Source: DASXQK01 sp963724385
GTDB lineage: Bacteria; Pseudomonadota; Alphaproteobacteria; Dongiales; Dongiaceae
DNA: 64,000 bases
NCBI GenBank assembly: GCA_963724385.1
Contig: CAVRUJ010000001.1
Location: forward strand, 868,001 to 932,000
Direction: 5' to 3'
Part shown: piece after piece, positions 56,901 through 64,000 of the stretch
Numbering within the stretch: the first letter of the stretch is position 1
How the letters are laid out: every line of letters begins with the position of its first letter
Notes under the pieces: model-generated
The model's input: the letters and a program-made list of their open reading frames with translations, nothing else
Told to the model about the DNA's origin: nothing
Databases searched by the model: none
Position numbers and translations under genes: made by a program

Positions 56901-57914
56901 ATGACCGAATCCGCCGCCATCTACATCACCTATCTCAACGGCGCCGATGTGGCCGCCCTGGCTCTCACCGACGAGGAGATCCTGCAGGCCGTGGAAGAGG
57001 CGCTGCGCGCCCAGGGCCTCGGCCAGACGGTGATCGAGCCCCGGATGCATCTGGTTCCCGAGAACTCCAGGCTGGGCCATTTCAACGTGCTGCGGGGCGT
57101 GGTGAAGCCGCTCGGCCTCGCCGGGGTCAAGGTCGTGGGAGATTTCGTCGGCAATTACCAGCGCGGCCTGCCCTCGGAGATGGCCGTGCTCAACCTCTTC
57201 GATCCTGAGACCGGCATGCCCAAGGCGATCCTGGACGCCACCGCGATCACCGAGATGCGCACCGGGGCGCTCACCGCCATAGGCGCCAAGCATCTGGCCC
57301 GACGGAATTCGCGAATCCTCGGGCATATCGGCGCGCGCGGCACGGCATATTGGAATGTCCGTCTGCTCGACCATCTCTTCCATTTCGAGGAGATCCGCGT
57401 CCATTCCCTGAGGCCGGAGAGCCGGAGCGCCTTCGCCGAACGACTCTCGGCCGATCTCGGCAAGCCCGTGCGCGCGACCGAGGACTGGCAGTCCTGCATC
57501 GAGGGCGCCGACATCGTGGTCGAGGCCTCGCGCCTGCCGGAGCCGCGCCCCTTGCTCAAGACCGCCTGGATCAAGCCCGGCGCCTTCGTGGTGCCCTACG
57601 GCACCATGAGCGCCGTTGAGCTCACCCTCACCGACATCATGGACAAGATGGTGGTCGACGATTGGGGGCAATGCCGCAAGGGCCTGCCCTACGGCGCGCT
57701 CAGGCAGCATGTGGATTCCGACCGGCTGAACGAAGGCAACCTTCATGCCGAGCTGGGCCAGATCGTGGCCGGCCTCAAGCCAGGCCGTCAGAGCGAGGCT
57801 GAAACCAACCTTCTATGGCATCGGGGTCTCAGCCTCAGCGACATTGCGCTCGGCCATGCGCTGCTGACCAAGGCGGCGACAAGGGGAATTGGACAGCAGC
57901 TAAGGTTCGTCTGA
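56901..57914 (+). CDS. Ornithine cyclodeaminase/mu-crystallin-family dehydrogenase
   Basis: A 337-residue NAD-dependent protein of the ornithine cyclodeaminase family. Motifs are VIEPRMHLVPENSRLGHFNVLRG in two blocks, GVKVVGDFVGNYQRGLPSEM, DATAITEMRTGALTAIGAKHLAR, the nucleotide loop RILGHIGARGTAYWN and CIEGADIVVEASRL. The ATG at 56901 is chosen over a TTG 14 codons upstream. Family members convert ornithine to proline, reduce cyclic imines such as pyrroline-2-carboxylate, or form opine-like amines, so annotation as a true cyclodeaminase is only provisional. Confidence 0.85.
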   Translation: MTESAAIYITYLNGADVAALALTDEEILQAVEEALRAQGLGQTVIEPRMHLVPENSRLGHFNVLRGVVKPLGLAGVKVVGDFVGNYQRGLPSEMAVLNLFDPETGMPKAILDATAITEMRTGALTAIGAKHLARRNSRILGHIGARGTAYWNVRLLDHLFHFEEIRVHSLRPESRSAFAERLSADLGKPVRATEDWQSCIEGADIVVEASRLPEPRPLLKTAWIKPGAFVVPYGTMSAVELTLTDIMDKMVVDDWGQCRKGLPYGALRQHVDSDRLNEGNLHAELGQIVAGLKPGRQSEAETNLLWHRGLSLSDIALGHALLTKAATRGIGQQLRFV

Positions 57915-57923
57915 GGCCTTGAT

Positions 57924-58811
57924 TTAGAAAACCGGCCGGCCGGGGACGGCAACCCGGATCCGATAGACCGACGTCGAGGCCGTGATGAACAGGCTGCGGC
58001 AGTCGTCCTCGCCAAAAGTGAAATTCGCGGTCGGTTCCGGCGTGCGGATGACGCCGAGGCAGTTGGCCTCGGGATCGAACACGTGAATGCCGCCCGGGCC
58101 GCTGCAATAGACGTTGCCGGCGCTGTCCAGCTTCATCCCGTCGGGCCAGCCTTCCTCGGTTCCGGTCGTCTCGGCCCAGACCCGGCCGTTCGCAAGCCGG
58201 CCGTCGGCCAGCACGTCGAAGGCGCGGATATGCCGGCGCTCGGTGTCGTTGACGAACAGGCGCTTCTCGTCGAGCGAGAAGCACAGGCCATTGGGCTGGG
58301 CGAAATCGTCGACGAGCAAGGTGAGCTTGCGGCTCTCGGGTTCCAGGCGATAGATGCCGCGGAAGGCGAGCTCGGGTTCGCGTTTCACTCCATAGAATTC
58401 CGCCCGGCCATAGGTCGGATCGGTGAAATAGATGGCCCCGTCGCTTTTCACCACGATATCGTTCGGGCTGTTCAGCTCCTTCTCGCCGTAATGAGTGGCG
58501 AGCACGGTGATCGTTCCATCCGGCTCGGTCCGCGTGACCCGGCTCGTGGCATGCTCGCAGGTGACGAGGCGCCCTTGCCGGTCATAGGTTTCCCCGTTCG
58601 CCTTGTTGCTGGGCTGGCGGAAGGTCCTGACTCCCTCGGCCGGACTCCAGCGCCGGACGATGTCCCCCGGCATGTCGCTGAACAGCAGAAACTTTCCTTT
58701 GGGATGCCAGAGCGGGCCTTCGGTGAAGAGATAGCCGGCGCCGATGCGCTCAAATGTGACGGCCTGGCCGACGACCGCGGTGAAGCGGGGGTGGCGGACC
58801 TCGATGCTCAT
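57924..58811 (-). CDS. SMP-30/gluconolactonase-like lactonase
   Basis: A 295-residue six-bladed beta-propeller. The calcium-binding acidic residues lie in LFTEGPLWHPKGKFLLFSD (Glu), LNSPNDIVVKSDGAIYFTDPTYG (Asn/Asp) and QPNGLCFSLDEKRLFVNDTE. WPDGMKLDSAGNVYCSGPGGIHVFD is the last blade. These enzymes open sugar or other lactones. The ATG at 58811 begins 1 base after the stop of the tautomerase gene, so they are co-transcribed. No signal peptide is seen. Confidence 0.9.
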   Translation of the reverse strand: MSIEVRHPRFTAVVGQAVTFERIGAGYLFTEGPLWHPKGKFLLFSDMPGDIVRRWSPAEGVRTFRQPSNKANGETYDRQGRLVTCEHATSRVTRTEPDGTITVLATHYGEKELNSPNDIVVKSDGAIYFTDPTYGRAEFYGVKREPELAFRGIYRLEPESRKLTLLVDDFAQPNGLCFSLDEKRLFVNDTERRHIRAFDVLADGRLANGRVWAETTGTEEGWPDGMKLDSAGNVYCSGPGGIHVFDPEANCLGVIRTPEPTANFTFGEDDCRSLFITASTSVYRIRVAVPGRPVF

Positions 58812-58812
58812 G

Positions 58813-59013
58813 TCACTTCTTCCCCGACCTGATCTTGCGCACGGATCGCCCGCCCAAGTACCAGTCATCGGGTGATACGTCCTCGAATACGACCCAGACA
58901 GCGTCCCGGGGCAGCTTCGCCAGCTCGGACACGGCGTCGACGACGCGCCGCGCGATCTCGTCCTTGCGCTTCTTGGGATGGCCTTTGAGGATCTGGATAT
59001 TCACGAATGGCAT
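58813..59013 (-). CDS. 4-oxalocrotonate tautomerase-like protein
   Basis: A 66-residue tautomerase. The mature protein would start with the catalytic Pro (MPFVNIQILKGHPKKRK), followed by DEIARRVVDAVSELAKLP and VWVVFEDVSPDDWYLGG. The ATG at 59013 has GGAGGAG upstream; 17 further upstream codons are excluded because catalysis needs Pro at residue 1. It is first in a two-gene unit with the lactonase, suggesting a small pathway for a keto/enol or lactone intermediate. Confidence 0.9.
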   Translation of the reverse strand: MPFVNIQILKGHPKKRKDEIARRVVDAVSELAKLPRDAVWVVFEDVSPDDWYLGGRSVRKIRSGKK

Positions 59014-59174
59014 GATTGCTCCTCCCCGAGCGCGGCGCCTTGCGTCCCGACCGGCACTATGCACGGAATCCCGCCGGCCCGGAACGCGCTCTTGATCGCC
59101 GTCTTAATGGCTTTTGGCTTTTGTCCGGCAGGGAATAAAGTGCCGAATCGAGCGGGTCGAGGTTTTCCCTAAAC

Positions 59175-60383
59175 GTGAGCGACAACCTTCTCAGGCGGAA
59201 CTTCAGCGCCGGTACGGAAATCTTCCGTTACGGTGATATGGGCGATTGCGCGTATATCATCGACGAAGGCGAGGTCGAGATCGTCATCCCCTTGACCAAG
59301 GAGCACTCGGCGGTGAGCAAGCTGGGGCCGGGCCAGTTGTTCGGGGAAATGGCGCTCATAGATGGCTCCAAGCGCCTGGGCACGGCGCGGGCCAGCGCCG
59401 ACACGGTGGTCAGGATCATCACCTCGAACCAGATCCTGAACCGCCTCAGCCAATCGGATGAGATCGTCGCGTTCATCCTCAGGATCACGCTCGCCCGCTA
59501 CCGCAACCTCTTGAACCAGGTGCGCGGCGGGGAAGCTGGTACCGACCAGCCGGCCGAAGCCAGCCTGTCGGGCCAGGAACTCGCCAATCCCGGCTCCCGC
59601 CGCGCGGTCGCCAAGCTGAAATACGAAGAGGAGATCAAGGAGGCCCTGGACAAGGGCGAATTCGAGCTCTTTTTCCAGCCGCTGGTCGAGCTCAGCAGCG
59701 GGAGGATCGCGGGCTTCGAGTCCTTGATGCGCTGGCGAAACAGCAGATACGGGCTGGTGCCGCCCAAGGATTTCATCCCACTGGCCGAGGAGACGGGCCT
59801 GATCGTGCCGATGTGCCGTTGGGCAATTGGGACCGCGGCCGCGGCATTGCGCCAGTTCCAGGCGGCTCTCCCCGGTCGCAAGCTCGTCGTCTCGGTCAAC
59901 ATCACCAAGCACCAGATCGACGACCAGGAAACCCTCGCGATCATCGACCGGATCCTCAGCGAGGGCGGCATTTCACCGGACCAGCTGAAGCTCGAGCTGA
60001 CCGAAAGCGTGCTGATGGACGACTACGCGCGGACTCTCGCCTGGATCACGGACTTGAAGAAGCGGGGCCTCAAGATCTCCATCGACGACTTCGGCACGGG
60101 CTATTCCAGCCTCGGCTACCTGCACCGTTTCCCGGTCGACGAGCTCAAGATCGACCAGTCCTTCGTCGGCTCGATGCTGGGCCAGCCGCGCAACATGGAG
60201 ATCGTCCGCGCCATCATCGGGCTGGCCAAGGGCCTCGAGCTGCAGACCGTGGCCGAGGGGATCGAGGAGCCGGCCCAGGCGGCGAAGCTGAAGGAGATCG
60301 GCTGCATCTACGGCCAGGGCTATCTCTACTCCCGCCCGGTCGAGCAAGCCGCCGCATTGGCCCTGCTGACGCGGCAGGGCTGA
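59175..60383 (+). CDS. Cyclic-nucleotide-binding/EAL c-di-GMP phosphodiesterase fusion
   Basis: A 402-residue fusion. Residues about 1-110 are a cNMP-binding beta-roll with phosphate cassette QLFGEMALIDGSKRLGTARA, including the Glu and Arg that contact the cyclic phosphate. A linker leads to an EAL domain (about 145-395): ESLMRW at 182-187 (ESL variant of EAL), NITKHQID, LELTES, ISIDDFGTGYSSL, ELKIDQSFVG, TVAEGIEE and GQGYLYSRP. All catalytic ligands seem intact. It starts with a GTG at 59175 without a ribosome-binding site. cAMP control of c-di-GMP breakdown is the simplest reading, and a cAMP producer lies about 4 kb away. Confidence 0.92.
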   Translation: MSDNLLRRNFSAGTEIFRYGDMGDCAYIIDEGEVEIVIPLTKEHSAVSKLGPGQLFGEMALIDGSKRLGTARASADTVVRIITSNQILNRLSQSDEIVAFILRITLARYRNLLNQVRGGEAGTDQPAEASLSGQELANPGSRRAVAKLKYEEEIKEALDKGEFELFFQPLVELSSGRIAGFESLMRWRNSRYGLVPPKDFIPLAEETGLIVPMCRWAIGTAAAALRQFQAALPGRKLVVSVNITKHQIDDQETLAIIDRILSEGGISPDQLKLELTESVLMDDYARTLAWITDLKKRGLKISIDDFGTGYSSLGYLHRFPVDELKIDQSFVGSMLGQPRNMEIVRAIIGLAKGLELQTVAEGIEEPAQAAKLKEIGCIYGQGYLYSRPVEQAAALALLTRQG

Positions 60384-60404
60384 AGGTCCGCCTTTCCCTG
60401 GTCC

Positions 60405-61382
60405 TTAGCGGCCCGACTTGCGGGCGGCCACGCTCTCCGCCAGCAGACAGAGGATCTCGAACCCGAGATTGGCTGCGACCAGGGCGGAGTTGCCCGTCGG
60501 GTCGATGGGCGGGCACAGCTCGACGAAATCGCCGCCGACGAAATCCAGCGCCCTGAGCCCGCGCAAAATGCGCTGCGCTTCATAGGTCGAGACCCCGGCG
60601 ATCTCCGGCACGCCAGTCCCCGGCGCGAAGGAGGGGTCAAGGGCGTCGATGTCGAAGGTGAGATAGGCCGGCGTCCGGCCGACCGTGGCGCGGACCTTGG
60701 CGGCGATGGCGTCGGGACCTTCGTCGCGCAGCTCGTCCATGCCGACCTGGCGGATCCCCTGTTGCATGCACCATTCATGCTCGTTGGTGGCGAAATAGGT
60801 GCCCCGGATGCCGATCTGGATCGTCTTTTTCGGGTCGATGAGCCCTTCCTCCACCGCGCGCCGGAAGGGCGTTCCGTGGGTGAACTTCGCATCCTCGTAA
60901 TAGTAGTCATACATGTCGCTATGGGCGTCGAAATGCACCATGGCCAGCGGCTGCTTCGGCTTCAGGGCCCGAAGCACGGGCAGGCTCACCAGATGGTCCC
61001 CGCCGAAACTGAGCGGCGCCGCGCCCTTAGCCACCAGCGCGGCGACGAAATCCTCCAGCATCCGCATCGTGCGGACAGGATCGACCGGATTGGTGGGCGC
61101 ATCGCCCACATCAGCGCAGTTGAGAAGGCTGTAGGGATTGATCCCGCTCGTCGGGTGGACGCTGCGCAGCAGGGTCGACATCTCCCGAATCTGGCGCGGC
61201 CCGTGCCGGGCGCCGGTCCTGGTCGTGGTGCCGCCGTCCCAAGGCAGGCCCAGGAGCGCGATATCAAGATCCTCGGCCTGTTCGGCCGGCAGGTAGGGCA
61301 GCCGCATGAACGTGCAGATGCCGGAATACCGCGGCAACTGCATGCCCGAGACGGGCCGATATTTGCCCGAACCTTTCGCCAT
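60405..61382 (-). CDS. Arginase/agmatinase-family ureohydrolase
   Basis: A 325-residue binuclear-manganese hydrolase that releases urea from guanidino compounds. The metal-ligand blocks are FGGDHLVSLPVL, MVHFDAHSDMYDYYY and TFDIDALDPSFAPGTGVPE. The N-terminal region (GIPTF-like MQLPRYSGICTFMRLP, ARHGPRQIREMS) is closer to agmatinase, guanidinobutyrase or guanidinopropionase than to arginase. The ATG is at 61382. It is monocistronic and divergent from cspA. With the arginine-deiminase-like and cyclodeaminase-like genes it forms a loose guanidino theme. Confidence 0.92.
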   Translation of the reverse strand: MAKGSGKYRPVSGMQLPRYSGICTFMRLPYLPAEQAEDLDIALLGLPWDGGTTTRTGARHGPRQIREMSTLLRSVHPTSGINPYSLLNCADVGDAPTNPVDPVRTMRMLEDFVAALVAKGAAPLSFGGDHLVSLPVLRALKPKQPLAMVHFDAHSDMYDYYYEDAKFTHGTPFRRAVEEGLIDPKKTIQIGIRGTYFATNEHEWCMQQGIRQVGMDELRDEGPDAIAAKVRATVGRTPAYLTFDIDALDPSFAPGTGVPEIAGVSTYEAQRILRGLRALDFVGGDFVELCPPIDPTGNSALVAANLGFEILCLLAESVAARKSGR

Positions 61383-61717
61383 TGATCTCCCCTTTACGCG
61401 ATGTGCTCTTCCCCGGCGATACGCCGGCCGTCGCGAGCAGAATATCGCGCTGGCAGCGAGCTTGATAGGGAGTGCCAGGCACCTGAAAGGATCCCATCAG
61501 GTTCAGGAATCCGACCTCGACAGGCCCCCGGGATTGCCGTCGCCGGGTCTTGCAATCGCGCCGCCACTCACTTATGTCTAGCGCCGTCGACTCCTTGTGG
61601 TTCGGCCTGCTCTCCTCGCTCGTGATCGAGCGCCGGACCTGCCACCCGAAATCACTCCGGCGGTTGATCTGCGGCGCAATACCGCGTGGCAGTACCCTCT
61701 CGTTACAAGGAACGCAT
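61383..61717. other. Divergent promoter region and cspA leader
   Basis: These 335 bases separate the leftward ureohydrolase gene from the rightward cold-shock gene. No protein is supported. A long 5' leader is usual for cold-shock genes and may lie here, but no conserved cold box was recognised. Confidence 0.4.
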
Positions 61718-61927
61718 ATGACTATCGGAACCGTGAAATGGTTCAACCCCACCAAGGGCTTCGGCTTCATCCAGCCGGAAGACGGCTCGAAGGACGTGTT
61801 CGTGCATATCTCGGCCGTCGAGCGGTCGGGCATCGGGAACCTGAAGGAAGGCCAGAAGGTCAACTTCGACACCGAGCGCGATCAGCGCACGGGCAAGGTC
61901 TCGGCCTGCAATCTGAAGTCGGCCTGA
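61718..61927 (+). CDS. Cold-shock protein (CspA family)
   Basis: A 69-residue OB-fold single-strand nucleic-acid binder. It has TVKWFNPTKGFGFIQPEDG with the RNP1 motif (KGFGFI), the RNP2 motif VFVHISAVE and the C-terminal LKEGQKVNFDTERDQRTGK. The ATG at 61718 has AAGGA upstream. It acts as an RNA chaperone, during cold or general growth. A strong intrinsic terminator follows. Confidence 0.97.
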   Translation: MTIGTVKWFNPTKGFGFIQPEDGSKDVFVHISAVERSGIGNLKEGQKVNFDTERDQRTGKVSACNLKSA

Positions 61928-61933
61928 TCTAAG

Positions 61934-61983
61934 ACGGGGCGGCCCTGGAGCCCGATCTTGCTCTAGGCCGCCCCGTTCCTCTT
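61934..61983 (+). terminator. Intrinsic terminator of the cold-shock gene
   Basis: ACGGGGCGGCC (61934-61944) pairs perfectly with GGCCGCCCCGT (61966-61976) and is followed by TCCTCTT. It begins 7 bases after the cold-shock gene stop. It may also serve the leftward gene that ends at 62056. Confidence 0.8.
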
Positions 61984-62055
61984 ATCGTCGCGGCCCAATC
62001 CGGCCGCAATGAAGCCGCGCCAGGCCGCTGCGCCGGCGCCCGGCCCTGAGACAAT

Positions 62056-63066
62056 TCAGTTCAGCGAATCGCGGATCAGAGGCGACGTGGAGCAGTGGAT
62101 GCCCCCGCCGTTCAACTGCATCCGGTCGTAGGGGACGACGACTGTCTCCACGTTGTGACGGGCCAGCTCGTCGAGCGTCCGGTTGGACGCGCCCTCGGGC
62201 ATGAGGATGCGCCCCGGCCGGACGGCCAGGCAATTCACCACCCAGCTGCTGTCGGCCGGTGTGATCTCGATGGTCCGGATCTTCAGCGCCTTCAGCCGGT
62301 CGAGGAACCAGTATGGCAGCTGGGAGGGATCGACCAGAGCCAGGTCGGTATCGATCATGACCAGGGCCCCGTCGATGTGGATCTGATAGCCGTAGAGATC
62401 GACGCAGATGAGCTCGACGCCCTGGTGGCGCAGAACCTCGCCCACCTGGGCTGCACCTTCCTCGTTCACCCGGATGGAACGGCCGATCACTGCCGTCTTC
62501 GCATTCAGCCAGGCGAAGCTTCCGCCTTCCATGGTCGCCGTGCCATTGAGCGTGCGCAGGATGGGAACGCCGTGCTTGGCCAAGGTCTTGGTCGCAGCCA
62601 GCTCCTCGCCTCTTCGGATCCGCGGAGCCATGCGGCAGATGATGGCGCCGCCCTTGACCGCGATGACGGAATCCCGCGTATAGCAGGACTTGAGGCGCCC
62701 GCCCATCTCGCCCTCGAGAAACACCACCTCCACGCCTTCCCTGCGCAGCGCCTCGACCAGGCCGTCATGCTGGCTTTGCATCTCGGCGAGCGGCGGGATC
62801 GTGTCGCTCTGCCAATACCAGCCCGAAGCGGTGTCGCCGAAAGAGCCGATGGCATCGATGCGCTTGGTCGGGTCGACGACCTTCATCTCGTTGCCTGGCC
62901 GGTGCATCAGCACGACGCGGAGCTGGCCCACGTCGTTGTCGCAGCCCCAGGCCCGGCCCCAGACCCGTTCCATCTCGCCCTTGGTCTCGAAGGCGGGCTC
63001 CGGCACGGCGCCGAACATCTTCATGGTCTGGTGGTAGATATGGGTGGCGTCGGCCGACGACGTCAT
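62056..63066 (-). CDS. Arginine-deiminase/amidinotransferase-family enzyme (second copy)
   Basis: A 336-residue guanidine-modifying enzyme. It has QLRVVLMHRPGNEMKVVD, the substrate region SCYTRDSVIAVKGGAII, ATMEGGSFAWLNAKTAVIG, the catalytic His region LYGYQIHIDGALVMID and the C-terminal nucleophile Cys in MQLNGGGIHCSTSPL. The fold and order match arginine deiminase, DDAH and amidinotransferases. It is clearly diverged from the copy at 38382-39314. The ATG is at 63066. Substrate unknown; citrulline-, urea- or amine-releasing chemistry on a guanidino compound is expected. Confidence 0.84.
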   Translation of the reverse strand: MTSSADATHIYHQTMKMFGAVPEPAFETKGEMERVWGRAWGCDNDVGQLRVVLMHRPGNEMKVVDPTKRIDAIGSFGDTASGWYWQSDTIPPLAEMQSQHDGLVEALRREGVEVVFLEGEMGGRLKSCYTRDSVIAVKGGAIICRMAPRIRRGEELAATKTLAKHGVPILRTLNGTATMEGGSFAWLNAKTAVIGRSIRVNEEGAAQVGEVLRHQGVELICVDLYGYQIHIDGALVMIDTDLALVDPSQLPYWFLDRLKALKIRTIEITPADSSWVVNCLAVRPGRILMPEGASNRTLDELARHNVETVVVPYDRMQLNGGGIHCSTSPLIRDSLN

Positions 63067-63605
63067 GAGGTCCCTCCCGGAGGCATCCGCTTCTGTGTTT
63101 CACCGGGCCGGCCATGGCCGGCGCGAGCCAAACCCTAGCCCCATTTCCCGCCCGAGGCCATGAGCGCTTCGCTCATGGCCGTTCGTCAAGATATCGCCGG
63201 CTACAAAGCTTGGTGCCCCCATGGACGGATGCCAGTTGTAGTCGGCGATATGACGAAAGGTCGACTGGTCGATCGCCGCCGCGAAATTGACAACATTCCG
63301 GGGTATCGAAGCGTCGGGCGTCGCCGATGTCCGGGTATCCAATCCTTCTTTCCCGCATACCAGAGTCGGGATTTCGACCGAAGATATGAAGTGGCCTCGG
63401 GGTGGCATTCGCTGACCCTTGTCTCGCAGAGCTGGGGTCACAGGTCTATGACTTGCCCTGGAAACCACCTTCGCCGCATCGGCGGTGGCGTCTCACCAGA
63501 CTGATTGGACATTGCCCATGCGTAAACTCCACGAACCCTCTGGCCGGATTTTGAGCAAGGGCAATCGCATCCCGGGCGACATGCAGTCGGCCAACTGACC
63601 AACCG
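63067..63605. other. Intergenic region near the right edge
   Basis: About 540 bases with overlapping short frames on both strands and no ribosome-binding site or family similarity. It must include the promoter of the leftward deiminase-like gene. Nothing else is supported. Confidence 0.35.
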
Positions 63606-64000
63606 ATGCACACGATGATCGCGCCGACGCCAGCGACGCTAAAGCGCCTGCGTTCTCGAGCGCGGAGTATTTTGACGGCGGCGGCAATGCTGGCCCTGCC
63701 ATTGCTCGCGGATTGCACCTCAAATCCGCCTCGGGAACTGCCATTCACGGTCGGCGGCGGTCTCGGCAGTCAGCACGGGAACTATGCCGCGACACCATCA
63801 TCGGAAGTATTCATCGATGCTCGGGGAGAGCGCTGCCCGGTGTGGAACTGGGATCGCCCGATTTCTGCGACCCTGGTTCTTCGCCTTCGGTCCGCTTCCT
63901 GTCCCGACAGCAGGAATCCGAAGCGCATGATTGGCGTCGAGCTCGGGGCGCAAGTGGTGCCCATGGCAAAGTCCGGGCTATCCGATCAGGCGGCCGGATT
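63606..64000 (+). CDS. Partial lipoprotein-like protein, runs off the window
   Basis: A frame open from the ATG at 63606 to the end of the window, at least 131 codons. It starts MHTMIAPTPATLKRLRSRAR, followed by ILTAAAMLALPLLADC, a basic-hydrophobic signal with a lipobox-like LADC, so a lipid-anchored envelope protein is plausible. Later residues include FTVGGGLGSQHGNY, EVFIDARGERCPVWNWD and ATLVLRLRSASCPDS, with extra cysteines. A second ATG at 63615 is possible. No ribosome-binding site is obvious and no family is recognised. Confidence 0.5.
   Translation, partial: MHTMIAPTPATLKRLRSRARSILTAAAMLALPLLADCTSNPPRELPFTVGGGLGSQHGNYAATPSSEVFIDARGERCPVWNWDRPISATLVLRLRSASCPDSRNPKRMIGVELGAQVVPMAKSGLSDQAAG

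Noticed and set aside
63160..63504. A 114-residue plus-strand frame and overlapping minus-strand frames near the right edge
   Set aside because: No start signal or family resemblance supports any of them, and they overlap one another.

Overview
The window reads as a chromosomal segment of a GC-rich alphaproteobacterium, probably a soil or freshwater member of the Rhodospirillales or a related order. The grounds are an fdsGBACD formate dehydrogenase operon, a glgC product that looks alphaproteobacterial, heterotetrameric sarcosine/opine-oxidase-type genes, a DUF849 enzyme, and several short families common in that class. No rRNA, tRNA, CRISPR array, insertion sequence or phage gene was recognised.

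Region A (about 0.2-19.7 kb) is a storage-polysaccharide block: GH15 glucoamylase, MalQ, GlgX, two different alpha-glucan phosphorylases, two glycogen synthases, GlgC and GlgB, plus a small DUF2934 protein. Orientation changes several times, with two clear operons (glgX-malQ and glgB-glgC-glgA). Together the genes cover ADP-glucose formation, chain elongation, branching, phosphorolysis, debranching and maltodextrin recycling. Both elongation and phosphorolysis are duplicated by divergent enzymes.

Region B (19.7-23.0 kb) is a gene-poor, less GC-rich patch with a PIN-like protein, a VOC/bleomycin-resistance-like protein and a frameshifted, truncated alpha/beta-hydrolase pseudogene. Region C (23.0-36 kb) is signalling and envelope: a hybrid histidine kinase with four nearly identical tandem PAS modules followed by an HD-GYP response regulator, an exported small protein, an enolase-superfamily enzyme, a FlbD-like small protein, a single-domain response regulator, an ExbB-ExbD-TonB operon and a PAS-GGDEF protein.

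Region D (36-53 kb) is catabolic. It holds an N,N-dimethylformamidase large-subunit-like protein, a LysE exporter, a dimethylarginine-hydrolase-like enzyme and a nitronate-monooxygenase-like flavoprotein. A six-gene leftward run follows in transcription order: DddP-like M24 protein, isochorismatase-fold hydrolase, CaiD-like hydratase, sarcosine/opine-oxidase-like alpha and beta, and imine-reductase-like dehydrogenase. The fdsGBACD operon is transcribed divergently from that run. The combination suggests breakdown of an N-methylated, betaine-like or guanidino compound with one-carbon units leaving as formate; the substrate is unknown.

Region E (53-64 kb) has a membrane class III adenylate cyclase with a c-type haem motif, overlapping by its stop codon a DOPA-dioxygenase-like gene. 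It also has a DUF849 beta-keto acid cleavage enzyme, an isoprenylcysteine-methyltransferase-like membrane protein, an ornithine-cyclodeaminase-like protein, an SMP-30 lactonase with a tautomerase, a cyclic-nucleotide-binding/EAL fusion, an arginase-family ureohydrolase, a cold-shock protein with a good terminator, a second arginine-deiminase-like enzyme, and a lipoprotein-like gene running off the right edge.

No single element is unambiguously a new system. The best candidates for closer study are the 40-53 kb operon pair, the haem-cyclase/EAL second-messenger genes, and the tandem PAS array.
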